Made by a program: the position numbers and the translations under genes
NCBI GenBank assembly: GCA_937889855.1
Contig: CALBYK010000375.1
Span: 1 to 9,034 of the forward strand
From: an uncultured Prevotella sp.
GTDB taxonomy: Bacteria; Bacteroidota; Bacteroidia; Bacteroidales; Bacteroidaceae
DNA: 9,034 nucleotides
Direction: 5' to 3'
Shown here: positions 1 through 5,956 of the stretch, piece after piece
Numbering within the stretch: the first letter of the stretch is position 1
Layout of the letters: each line of letters opens with the position of its first letter
The notes under the pieces: generated by a model
Database searches by the model: none
Seen by the model: only the letters and a program-made list of their open reading frames with translations
What the model was told of the DNA's origin: nothing

Positions 1-531
1 ATAAAGCGTTTTGACCCGAAGAACAAGTCGAAGCAGGAACTTTTGCCTGAATACAAGGACCAGGAAGACAAGGACTTTGCGGTGAAACTCTTCCGCTCCA
101 CTATCCTAAATGCCGACCAGTACCAGCGCTACATGAGCGAGACGACGCGCAACTGGGATTTCTCGCGCCTGGCATATATGGATGTCGTGATAATGCAGAT
201 TGCAATCGCCGAGATGCTCACGTTCCCCAACATACCAATCAGCGTCACGATAAACGAGTATGTTGAATTGGCAAAGCTTTACTCCACGCCTAAGTCGGGC
301 GGATACATCAACGGCATGCTTGACGCAATAGCCCGTTATCTGGTGTCGACAGGCAAGCTCATGAAGACCATTGAGGACCGCCCGCAACGCCGTCAGGCTC
401 CGCGCCGTCCGATGACCCCGCGTCTCAACCGTGCCCAGCAGGCTCTTGAGGAGGGTGAGGTGCTCCGCTCGCGCTATGCTTCGCAGAAGGAGGAGAGTGT
501 GGAAGAAGGTGAACAGCCCACATTAGAATAA
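1..531 (+). CDS. nusB: Transcription antitermination factor NusB, 3' part
   Basis: NusB joins NusE (ribosomal protein S10) on boxA RNA and helps RNA polymerase read through terminators, chiefly in rRNA operons; it acts in the cytoplasm. The frame is open from the first base, so the N-terminal part lies outside the window and 176 residues are visible. The C-terminal NusB core is clear: a stretch reading NWDFSRLAYMDVVIMQIAIAE, then an INEYVELAK helix, then GGYINGMLDAIAR, matching the family signature in which a Ser/Gly-rich turn and INGxLD close the helical bundle. About 55 residues follow the core as a charged tail, first Arg/Pro-rich and then Glu-rich, which looks disordered. yajC begins 28 bases downstream on the same strand, the usual order in Bacteroidales. 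Family assignment is secure; the role of the tail is unknown. Confidence 0.93.
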   Translation: MKRFDPKNKSKQELLPEYKDQEDKDFAVKLFRSTILNADQYQRYMSETTRNWDFSRLAYMDVVIMQIAIAEMLTFPNIPISVTINEYVELAKLYSTPKSGGYINGMLDAIARYLVSTGKLMKTIEDRPQRRQAPRRPMTPRLNRAQQALEEGEVLRSRYASQKEESVEEGEQPTLE

Positions 532-559
532 TAAATCTTAAAAACAGAAAATAAAAGAG

Positions 560-880
560 ATGAATACAATTTTACTTGCTGCCCAGGCAGCACAGGGTGG
601 TGGATATGGCATGTTGATAATGATGGTTGCCATCTTTGCAATCATGTATTTCTTCATGATACGTCCGCAGCAGAAGCAGCAGAAAAAGATACGTGAGTTT
701 CAGAATAGTCTCAAGGACGGCGACAAGGTTGTGCTTGGTGGCGGTATTCACGGCACAGTGCGCCGCATAGACCTCGCCAACGCCGTGATTGATGTGGAGA
801 TAGCCCGCGGTGTTGTTGTTACCGTGGACAAGAATGGCGTGTTTGCCGACAATGCCTCGGCATCACAGCAGCAGAAGTAG
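560..880 (+). CDS. yajC: Preprotein translocase accessory subunit YajC
   Basis: YajC is a small inner-membrane protein that associates with SecDF and the SecYEG channel and supports protein export. The 106-residue product has the expected plan: a short N-terminus rich in Ala and Gln, one membrane helix at about residues 17-35 (hydrophobic, Met/Ile/Phe-rich), the hallmark MIRPQQKQQKK just after the helix, and a cytosolic beta-rich domain containing LKDGDKVVLGGGIHGTV. A short Gln-rich tail ends the protein. Length is normal for the family. The ATG start is preceded by an A-rich leader (AAAAGAG) and no better upstream start is seen. It sits between nusB and the ybbR-like gene, probably in the same transcript. 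Confidence 0.95.
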   Translation: MNTILLAAQAAQGGGYGMLIMMVAIFAIMYFFMIRPQQKQQKKIREFQNSLKDGDKVVLGGGIHGTVRRIDLANAVIDVEIARGVVVTVDKNGVFADNASASQQQK

Positions 881-923
881 GCTTTGGCTGTATTCATGTG
901 AAAAACTGATATAAGTCGTTGTG

Positions 924-1907
924 ATGGAAAATCGCTTGACGCAAATGTACAGAGTTGTCAGGAACTTCTTGTTCAGTTCGGTGAACAAGGAGTTTCTGAT
1001 TTTTTTGTTCTTTCTCGTATTGAGCAGTTTCTTTTGGTTGATAATGACTCTCAACGAGACGTACGAACAGGAGATTTGTGTGCCTGTGCGTCTTGTCAAC
1101 GTGCCAAAGAATGCCGTCATGACAACAGAGATTGAGGACACTGTGCGCGTGACTGTGCGTGACAAGGGATATGCCTTGGCTGCCTATATGTATGGCGACA
1201 GGATTGCACCGATAAACATTAGCTTCTCTTCGTATGCCAATCGGCAGACTGGATATGGTATTGTGCCGTCTGCCGACCTGCTGAAGGCTGTCGGCCAGCG
1301 TTTCACAGGTCCGTCAAAGGTGGTGCAGGTCAAGCCCGACCATCTTGACTTCTATTTCAACTACGGCTTGTCGCGCCGTCTGCCGGTGCGTATGTCGGGA
1401 TATGTAGTGCCAGGAAAGTCGTTCTATCTTGCCAGGACAAGATTTTGGCCTGACATGGTTACCGTATACGCGTCAAGGCGTACACTCGACTCGCTGAGGT
1501 ATGTCAAGACGGTGCCTATCAATATTGTCAACTTTGCCGATACTGTCTTGCAGACTGTGGCATTGGAGAAGATAAAGGGTGTGAAGATAGTGCCCAACAC
1601 TGTTCGTATAGGTTTGTACCCAGACATTCTTACAGAGGAGAGCATAGATGTTCCGGTGAAGGCGGTCAACATGCCGGACGGCAAGGTGTTGCGAACGTTT
1701 CCGTCGCGTGTGAAGGTGAGTTTCACGGTTGGGGCTAGCATGTTCAGGTATGTGAGTGACGACCAGTTCTCGGTTGTTGTTGACTATAATGAGCTTATGA
1801 GCCATCCGTCCGACAAGTGCAATATATACCTGAAGGCAAGCCCGCATGGAGTGCGCAACGCGCGATTGCAGATGTCGCAGGTAGATTACCTCATAGAGCA
1901 GCAATAA
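924..1907 (+). CDS. YbbR-like domain membrane protein
   Basis: YbbR-domain proteins are membrane-anchored, extracytoplasmic beta-rich proteins. In Firmicutes (CdaR) they partner the diadenylate cyclase CdaA; in Bacteroidetes the role is not established. The 327-residue product has one strong membrane helix at about residues 22-42, directly after a basic N-terminus, followed by a long soluble region with repeating beta-strand character (for example VPVRLVNVPKNA, LPVRMSGYVVPGKSF and IDVPVKAVNMPDG, each the kind of strand that starts a YbbR repeat). This suggests about three YbbR-type repeats. I chose ATG at 924; GTG at 921 immediately before it is in frame but less likely. coaE starts 2 bases after its stop, so the two are almost certainly cotranscribed. 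No cyclase gene adjoins it here. Confidence 0.82.
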   Translation: MENRLTQMYRVVRNFLFSSVNKEFLIFLFFLVLSSFFWLIMTLNETYEQEICVPVRLVNVPKNAVMTTEIEDTVRVTVRDKGYALAAYMYGDRIAPINISFSSYANRQTGYGIVPSADLLKAVGQRFTGPSKVVQVKPDHLDFYFNYGLSRRLPVRMSGYVVPGKSFYLARTRFWPDMVTVYASRRTLDSLRYVKTVPINIVNFADTVLQTVALEKIKGVKIVPNTVRIGLYPDILTEESIDVPVKAVNMPDGKVLRTFPSRVKVSFTVGASMFRYVSDDQFSVVVDYNELMSHPSDKCNIYLKASPHGVRNARLQMSQVDYLIEQQ

Positions 1908-1909
1908 GT

Positions 1910-2488
1910 ATGAAAATAGCAATAACAGGAGGCATAGGTTCGGGCAAGAGCTATGTGTGCCGCTTGCTTGAGAAGCGCGGTATTGGGGTTTACGACTGTG
2001 ACGCTGCCGCAAAGCGCCTTATGCGCGGCTCTGACACGTTGAAGTCTCAGTTGAGGCGGCTTGTGGGCGATGCGGTCTATTCCAGTGGCGGTGTGCTGCA
2101 GAAGCGTGTGCTTGCCGAGTTCATCCTCGCGAGCGAGCGGAACAAGCAGGCTGTGAACGATGTTGTGCATCCTGCGGTGGCGGACGACTTCATCGCCTCT
2201 GGCATGACATGGCTTGAGAGTGCCATACTCTTTGAGAGCGGTTTTGACCGTCGCGTCGTCTTTGACCATGTTGTGTGTGTCACGGCTCCACGCGACATAC
2301 GCGTGAGCCGCATTGTCGCACGCGACAATATAACACCGGATAAAGCAGTCGAGTGGATTGACGCGCAGATGCCGCAGGACGAGGTGGTGAGCCGCAGCGG
2401 CTTCAACATCGTCAACGACGGAGTGGCAGACCTCGACATGCAGATTGACCGGCTGTTGGAGGCGTTGGGCTCCCGCTCAACGCTTTGA
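1910..2488 (+). CDS. coaE: Dephospho-CoA kinase
   Basis: CoaE phosphorylates the 3'-hydroxyl of dephospho-CoA with ATP, the last step of coenzyme A synthesis, in the cytoplasm. The 192-residue product starts with the P-loop GGIGSGKS (residues 7-14). It continues with VYDCDAAAKRLM (Asp29 and Asp31, the substrate-side acidic pair), HPAV in the middle, LFESGF, VCVTAP and a lid-type RIVARD segment, all in the usual order for a P-loop nucleotide kinase of this family. Length is typical. The frame extends upstream to an ATG at 1817 inside ybbR, but I chose ATG 1910 because the P-loop must lie at the N-terminus and this start follows the ybbR stop by 2 bases. The end of the gene overlaps a potential alternative hairpin (see 2474-2524). 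Confidence 0.95.
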   Translation: MKIAITGGIGSGKSYVCRLLEKRGIGVYDCDAAAKRLMRGSDTLKSQLRRLVGDAVYSSGGVLQKRVLAEFILASERNKQAVNDVVHPAVADDFIASGMTWLESAILFESGFDRRVVFDHVVCVTAPRDIRVSRIVARDNITPDKAVEWIDAQMPQDEVVSRSGFNIVNDGVADLDMQIDRLLEALGSRSTL

Positions 2489-2524
2489 CGTGGATGGCTC
2501 ATGTGTTGAGCGTGAACTCAACAC
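2474..2524 (+). promoter_or_regulatory. Two mutually exclusive hairpins spanning the coaE stop codon
   Basis: Three segments can pair in two ways. Segment A (2474-2483, CGCTCAACGC) can pair with segment B (2503-2512, GTGTTGAGCG) over 10 positions with one G-U pair, placing the coaE stop codon (2486-2488) in the loop. Segment B (2503-2510, GTGTTGAG) can instead pair perfectly over 8 bp with segment C (2517-2524, CTCAACAC) across a 6-base loop. No run of T follows the B-C stem, so it is not a classical intrinsic terminator. The pairing is seen directly in the sequence; a regulatory or RNA-processing role between coaE and the DUF5606 gene is inference. Confidence 0.4.
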
Positions 2525-2579
2525 CTCCAAATGAAAATAATTAACAACTAACAATACAAATAATAAAAACAAAGAAAAG

Positions 2580-3029
2580 ATGGAAACAATTCTTTCTATA
2601 GCAGGAAAACCAGGACTTTACAAACTCGTTTCTCGTGGCAAGATGAACCTCATCGTTGAGGCAATAGACGCCACGCACCGCCGTATGCCGGCTTTCGCTT
2701 CCGACCGTGTTACATCGCTTGCCGACATCGCCATGTACACCGACGCTGAGGATATTCCATTGTGGAAGGTTCTCAAGAGTCTTGGTGAGAAGGAAGGCTC
2801 AAAGGAGTGCTCGCTCAACTACAAGAAGTGCTCTGCCGACGAACTTCACGCTTTCTTCGCCGAAGTGCTTCCGGCTTACGACCGCGACCGCGTCCACGAC
2901 TCGGACATCAAGAAGCTCATCCAGTGGTATAACATCCTGGTGAACAATGGCATCACCGACTTCGAGGCTGCGCTTGCTCCGACAATGGGCGACAACGTGG
3001 ACGACCGTAAGGAGGATACCGCAGAATAA
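2580..3029 (+). CDS. DUF5606-family protein (Bacteroidetes-specific, unknown function)
   Basis: This 149-residue soluble protein matches my recollection of the DUF5606 family, found next to coaE/rsmA in many Bacteroidetes; its biochemical role is not known. The N-terminal part (about residues 1-50, METILSIAGKPGLYKLVSRG and on) looks like a small beta-barrel of SH3-like size. The middle (about 50-130) is helical and mixed, containing DIPLWKVLKSLGEKEG and a motif-like DSDIKKLIQWYNILVNNGI segment near the end. The last 15 residues are acidic and probably disordered. There is no signal peptide or membrane helix. The ATG lies after a very A-rich leader. The 91-base gap from coaE holds competing hairpins, so expression may be partly separate. 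rsmA starts 18 bases downstream. Confidence 0.8.
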   Translation: METILSIAGKPGLYKLVSRGKMNLIVEAIDATHRRMPAFASDRVTSLADIAMYTDAEDIPLWKVLKSLGEKEGSKECSLNYKKCSADELHAFFAEVLPAYDRDRVHDSDIKKLIQWYNILVNNGITDFEAALAPTMGDNVDDRKEDTAE

Positions 3030-3047
3030 TCATATCAAGAAAGAAGA

Positions 3048-3857
3048 ATGATAAAATCCGTAAGACCAAAGAAAAATCTCGGACAACACTTCCTCACCGA
3101 CCTCGGCATAGCCAAGGCTATCGCCGACACGGTTGACGCCTGTCCGGATATACCAGTGCTCGAGATAGGTCCGGGAATGGGTGTGATGACGCAGTTTCTC
3201 GTCACCAAGCCACGCCCGGTGAAGGCTGTTGAAATCGACAAGGAGTCGGTGGCTTATCTCAACGAGAAGTTTCCGAAACTTCGCGAGAACATCATCGGTG
3301 AGGACTTCCTCCGCATGGACCTCAACGACATCTTTGAGGGCAAGCAGTTTGTGTTGACGGGCAACTATCCCTACGACATATCCTCGCAGATATTCTTCAA
3401 GATGCTCGACTACAAGGAGCTTATTCCATGCTGCACTGGCATGATACAGCGTGAAGTGGCGTTGCGCATCGCTTCGGCGCCAGGCAACAAGGCTTACGGC
3501 ATTCTTTCGGTTCTCATTCAGGCATGGTATGACGTGGAGTATCTCTTCACCGTCGACGAGACCGTGTTCAACCCGCCTCCAAAGGTGAAGAGTGCCGTCA
3601 TTCGCATGACGCGCAACGATGTGATGGACCTTGGCTGCGACGAGCGCCTGTTCAAGCGTGTGGTGAAGACAGTGTTCAACCAGCGCCGCAAGATGCTCCG
3701 CGTGTCGCTGCGGCAGATATTCGGTGGCAATGCTTCACCTGAGTTCTATGCCCAGGACGTCATGACCAAGCGTCCCGAACAGCTCTCCGTGCAGCAGTTT
3801 GTCGAATTGACAAACATCGTTGAGGCAGAGATGCGGCGTCTTGGAATGCAGATTTAG
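3048..3857 (+). CDS. rsmA: 16S rRNA (adenine1518-N6/adenine1519-N6)-dimethyltransferase
   Basis: RsmA (KsgA) uses S-adenosylmethionine to dimethylate two adjacent adenines in the helix 45 loop of 16S rRNA, a late checkpoint of 30S subunit assembly. The 269-residue product shows all main motifs: LGQHFLTD (residues 11-18), the SAM-binding loop EIGPGMG (39-45), an acidic ribose-binding turn VEID (61-64), EDFL (85-88), the catalytic NYPY (106-109, the family's N-L/Y-PY), and a C-terminal helical domain with NPPPKVKSAVIRM and FNQRRKMLR. Length is normal. Start ATG 3048 puts GQHFL at the expected place. It is the last gene of the housekeeping run; a long hairpin follows about 80 bases after its stop. 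Confidence 0.96.
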   Translation: MIKSVRPKKNLGQHFLTDLGIAKAIADTVDACPDIPVLEIGPGMGVMTQFLVTKPRPVKAVEIDKESVAYLNEKFPKLRENIIGEDFLRMDLNDIFEGKQFVLTGNYPYDISSQIFFKMLDYKELIPCCTGMIQREVALRIASAPGNKAYGILSVLIQAWYDVEYLFTVDETVFNPPPKVKSAVIRMTRNDVMDLGCDERLFKRVVKTVFNQRRKMLRVSLRQIFGGNASPEFYAQDVMTKRPEQLSVQQFVELTNIVEAEMRRLGMQI

Positions 3858-3874
3858 AAGATGGCGTGTCAAAA

Positions 3875-3886
3875 TGCAATATTGCA
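3875..3886. repeat. 12-bp perfect palindrome
   Basis: TGCAATATTGCA is self-complementary and lies 18 bases after the rsmA stop. It is enclosed by a short inverted pair GTGTCA (3866-3871) and TGACAC (3907-3912). It could be a protein-binding site or a stem within the rsmA 3' end. On its own a 12-bp palindrome is weak evidence; the clustering with two further palindromes downstream is what makes it notable. Confidence 0.4.
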
Positions 3887-3916
3887 GCTTTATCCGTGGC
3901 GGGTCGTGACACACTC

Positions 3917-3932
3917 TTATGCTGCAGCATAA
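3917..3932. repeat. 16-bp perfect palindrome
   Basis: TTATGCTGCAGCATAA reads the same on both strands with no spacer. It lies 2 bases before the long hairpin at 3935-3997. Without a loop it is a better candidate for a site bound by a symmetric DNA-binding protein dimer than for an RNA hairpin. No regulator gene is adjacent, so its function is open. Confidence 0.5.
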
Positions 3933-3934
3933 AC

Positions 3935-3997
3935 TAATGTGCCCTGAAGGAGCAAAAGCATTTAGTATTAATGTTATTGCTCCTTCAGGGCGTATTG
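3935..3997 (+). terminator. Very long hairpin after rsmA; probable terminator or dispersed palindromic repeat
   Basis: The arms GCCCTGAAGGAGCAA (3941-3955) and TTGCTCCTTCAGGGC (3977-3991) are perfectly complementary over 15 bp. After one A-A mismatch the stem continues inward for six more pairs (3957-3962 with 3970-3975, including one G-U) to a 7-base loop. Weaker G-U and A-T pairs extend it outward to 3935/3997. The sequence after it is moderately T-rich (GTATTGTTTGTTCTC) but lacks a clean T-run. It is well placed to end the rsmA transcript before the cluster promoter. The near-perfect symmetry and length also fit a mobile or dispersed palindromic element of the type common in Bacteroidetes intergenic regions. 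The inverted repeat itself is certain. Confidence 0.6.
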
Positions 3998-4080
3998 TTT
4001 GTTCTCTATCCAAAAACTTTATTTTCGCGCCAGGTTTTCATTTCTGCCGTGAAATAAGTCTGAATATCAAAATAAACTCG

Positions 4081-4088
4081 TAACTTTG
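4081..4088 (+). promoter_or_regulatory. Bacteroidetes-type -7 promoter element upstream of the lipid-like cluster
   Basis: TAACTTTG matches the Bacteroidetes primary sigma factor -7 consensus TAnnTTTG exactly. No convincing -33 TTTG is seen at the usual 19-21-base distance. Transcription would begin a few bases downstream, near 4093-4096, giving a leader of about 97 bases before the ATG at 4192. A second consensus match, TATTTTTG at 4160-4167, is closer to the gene but also lacks a clear -33 partner. The remainder of the 334-base gap 3858-4191 holds the palindromes and hairpin listed separately; I see no small gene in it. Confidence 0.45.
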
Positions 4089-4191
4089 CACTCGTTTAAA
4101 CAACTGATTTGTAGAATTTAGGTTTGGCAGAGGCTGTGTTAAGCCCGGCAAGCCATGATTATTTTTGAGCAAAACGTAGAAATAAAAATAG

Positions 4192-5868
4192 ATGAGATTT
4201 GCAGTAATAGCAGCAGGAGAAGGCAGCCGCCTGTCACAGGAAGGTGTGGAGCAGCCCAAACCTCTTGTACCGGTTTGCGGTGAGCCCATGATAGAACGCC
4301 TTTTGCGTATCTTCGTAGATTGCGGGGCCACTGAGATAGTAGTGATAGTGAACGAGTGGAGCACGGCTGTGCGTGAGCACATAGAGGCTCTCAGTCTGCC
4401 TGTGCCATTGCGCCTTGTGGTGAAGACAACCCCAAGCTCGATGCACAGCCTCCACGCTTTGTCGCCATATCTACGCGGTGAGCGCTTCTGCCTGACGACA
4501 GTTGACACCATATTCCGCGAGGAGGAGTTCAAGAAGTACATACGCCATTTTGCCTCTGCCAAAGATATTGACGGTTGCATGGCGGTGACGCCCTTTGTCG
4601 ACGACGAGAAGCCATTGTGGGTCGGCGTTGAGGAATATGCCGATACCGACGGCGTAAGCTTGCTTGACAAACAAGGCTCGCACAGTCTGCCCCGCATCAC
4701 GGGCTTCCATGACAGTCAGGAGCCAGGCGACCACCTCATCTCTGGCGGAATATATTGTCTTGGCGACCGCGCTCTCGACGTGCTCGACCACTGTATGGAG
4801 CAAGGCATGAGCCGCATGCGCAACTTCCAGCGCCAGCTCGTGGCTGAAGGACTAAGGCTTGAGGCATATCCTATCGACAAGATACTTGACGTTGACCACC
4901 GTGACGACATTGCCAAGGCCGAGGCATTCCTGCATCCGCTTGCGGGGCGCAAGCTTGTGGGCGTGTGCCGTGGCAACGAGTATTCGCCCAACTGCGTCGA
5001 CAACGACGCTGCCATAATGAATGCCGTGAAGGACAACCTCGAAGCTCTCGGCGCTGAGGTAGAGATGCTTGGCGAGAAGGACTTTTACACCAAGGCTGAG
5101 ACTGTTGAGGCTGCCATGCAGCGCGCCGCCGACAATGGCATGGTGGAGAATCCAGACGAGGAGGCTGCCAATACCGATGTCGACGCTTTCTTCAGCATGG
5201 CGCGCAGCAAGCGTGCGCTTGAGGCCCTCGACCGTGTTGAGCGTCATGGCGGCAAGGCCGTTGTCAACAGCAGCCGCGGTGTGGGGCGTTGCATACGTCG
5301 CACCATGACCGAGATGTTTATCGAGGGAGGGGTGGCATACCCCGAGAGCCGTATAATAGAGAAAGGTGGGGCGATGCCTGACGGTGTTGGCTATCCATGC
5401 TGGCTTAAGCGTGGTGACGGCTGCGCCCAGCAGAAGGAGGACACGTGCTATGTGCAGTCTCCAGAGGAGGCCGACCAACTGCTGCTTGACTTCTGGCGGC
5501 GCGGCGTGGAGTCGGTGGTGATTAACGAGCACTTGCGCGGCGACCTAATCAAGTTTTATGGTGTCGAGGGCACCGACTTCTTCTACTGGTTCTATCCGTC
5601 TAAGTGCGGCCATCGCTCTAAGTTTGGTCTTGAGGTTATCAACGGCGACGCACGCGGCATAAAGTTCGACACCAACCTGCTCAAGCAGGAGGCCGACAAG
5701 GCAGCCCGCATGTTGGGTGTGCCAGTATATGGCGGCGACTGTGTGGTTGCCGACGACGGCACGCTGAAGATAATCGACTTCAACGACTGGCCAAGTTTTG
5801 CGCCATGCCGCGAGGAGGCCGCCTTCAATATAGCCATGGCGATATTGAAGAATATGCAGAAGGGATAA
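4192..5868 (+). CDS. Fusion protein: nucleotidyltransferase (sugar-phosphate type) plus ATP-grasp domain
   Basis: The 558-residue product has two enzymes in one chain. Residues 1-248 are a nucleotidyltransferase of the GT-A-like pyrophosphorylase fold: AVIAAGEGSRL (4-14) with Lys23 in PKPLVPVCGEPM, a metal-site Asp105 in LTTVDTIF, SGGIYCL (184-190), and a closing IDKILDVDHRDDIAKAEAFL (228-247) like the W-x-DIgTpeD-A ending of the family. This half should join NTP to a phosphorylated sugar or polyol. Residues 254-555 look like an ATP-grasp fold: a RimK-like N-terminal lobe (VGVCRGNEYSPNCVDNDAAI), WLKRGDGCAQQ with Lys406 as likely ATP-binding lysine, VVINEHLRG with Glu446, and IIDFNDWPSF with Asp529 and Asn531 as metal ligands. 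ATP-grasp enzymes are ligases or, in the ITPK family, inositol phosphate kinases. It is the first gene of a four-gene cluster with a CDP-alcohol transferase next. There is no membrane helix, so it is cytosolic. Domain calls are firm for the first half and good for the second; substrates are unknown, with inositol phosphate a guess. Confidence 0.8.
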   Translation: MRFAVIAAGEGSRLSQEGVEQPKPLVPVCGEPMIERLLRIFVDCGATEIVVIVNEWSTAVREHIEALSLPVPLRLVVKTTPSSMHSLHALSPYLRGERFCLTTVDTIFREEEFKKYIRHFASAKDIDGCMAVTPFVDDEKPLWVGVEEYADTDGVSLLDKQGSHSLPRITGFHDSQEPGDHLISGGIYCLGDRALDVLDHCMEQGMSRMRNFQRQLVAEGLRLEAYPIDKILDVDHRDDIAKAEAFLHPLAGRKLVGVCRGNEYSPNCVDNDAAIMNAVKDNLEALGAEVEMLGEKDFYTKAETVEAAMQRAADNGMVENPDEEAANTDVDAFFSMARSKRALEALDRVERHGGKAVVNSSRGVGRCIRRTMTEMFIEGGVAYPESRIIEKGGAMPDGVGYPCWLKRGDGCAQQKEDTCYVQSPEEADQLLLDFWRRGVESVVINEHLRGDLIKFYGVEGTDFFYWFYPSKCGHRSKFGLEVINGDARGIKFDTNLLKQEADKAARMLGVPVYGGDCVVADDGTLKIIDFNDWPSFAPCREEAAFNIAMAILKNMQKG

Positions 5869-5873
5869 TGATT

Positions 5874-5931
5874 GTGCCGAGCTTTTGCTCGACACCTCCA
5901 GTAATATAGTGTCGAGCAAAAGCTCGACATA
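5874..5931. repeat. Nested inverted repeat between the first two cluster genes
   Basis: The left arm 5878-5895 (CGAGCTTTTGCTCGACAC) and right arm 5909-5926 (GTGTCGAGCAAAAGCTCG) are perfectly complementary over 18 bp around a 13-base spacer; four more pairs extend it after one mismatch. Each arm is also a hairpin by itself: CGAGC-TTTT-GCTCG on the left and TGTCGAGC-AAAA-GCTCGACA on the right. The structure can therefore form one large hairpin or two small ones, as in paired REP-type elements. It begins 5 bases after the stop of the fusion gene and ends 25 bases before the next start. It could cause partial termination, protect the mRNA 3' end, or be a mobile repeat. No T-run follows directly. 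Confidence 0.7.
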
Positions 5932-5956
5932 TCTAAATTAATATACCAATATAATA

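Noticed and set aside
43..531. Start of the NusB gene at an internal TTG
   Set aside because: The frame is open to the window edge and known NusB sequence needs residues upstream, so the gene is simply truncated by the window.
1817..1909. Upstream in-frame ATG extension of coaE
   Set aside because: It would overlap ybbR by 91 bases and push the P-loop about 38 residues from the N-terminus, unlike any CoaE; ATG 1910 is the natural start.
3735..4013. Minus-strand open frame of 92 codons over the rsmA end and the long hairpin
   Set aside because: It overlaps the conserved rsmA C-terminus and its middle is a translation of the inverted repeat; it looks like a by-product of the palindrome.
4471..5532. 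Long open frames on the minus strand opposite the fusion gene
   Set aside because: They mirror the plus-strand gene, lack recognisable domains or coherent composition, and the plus-strand product has clear conserved motifs throughout.
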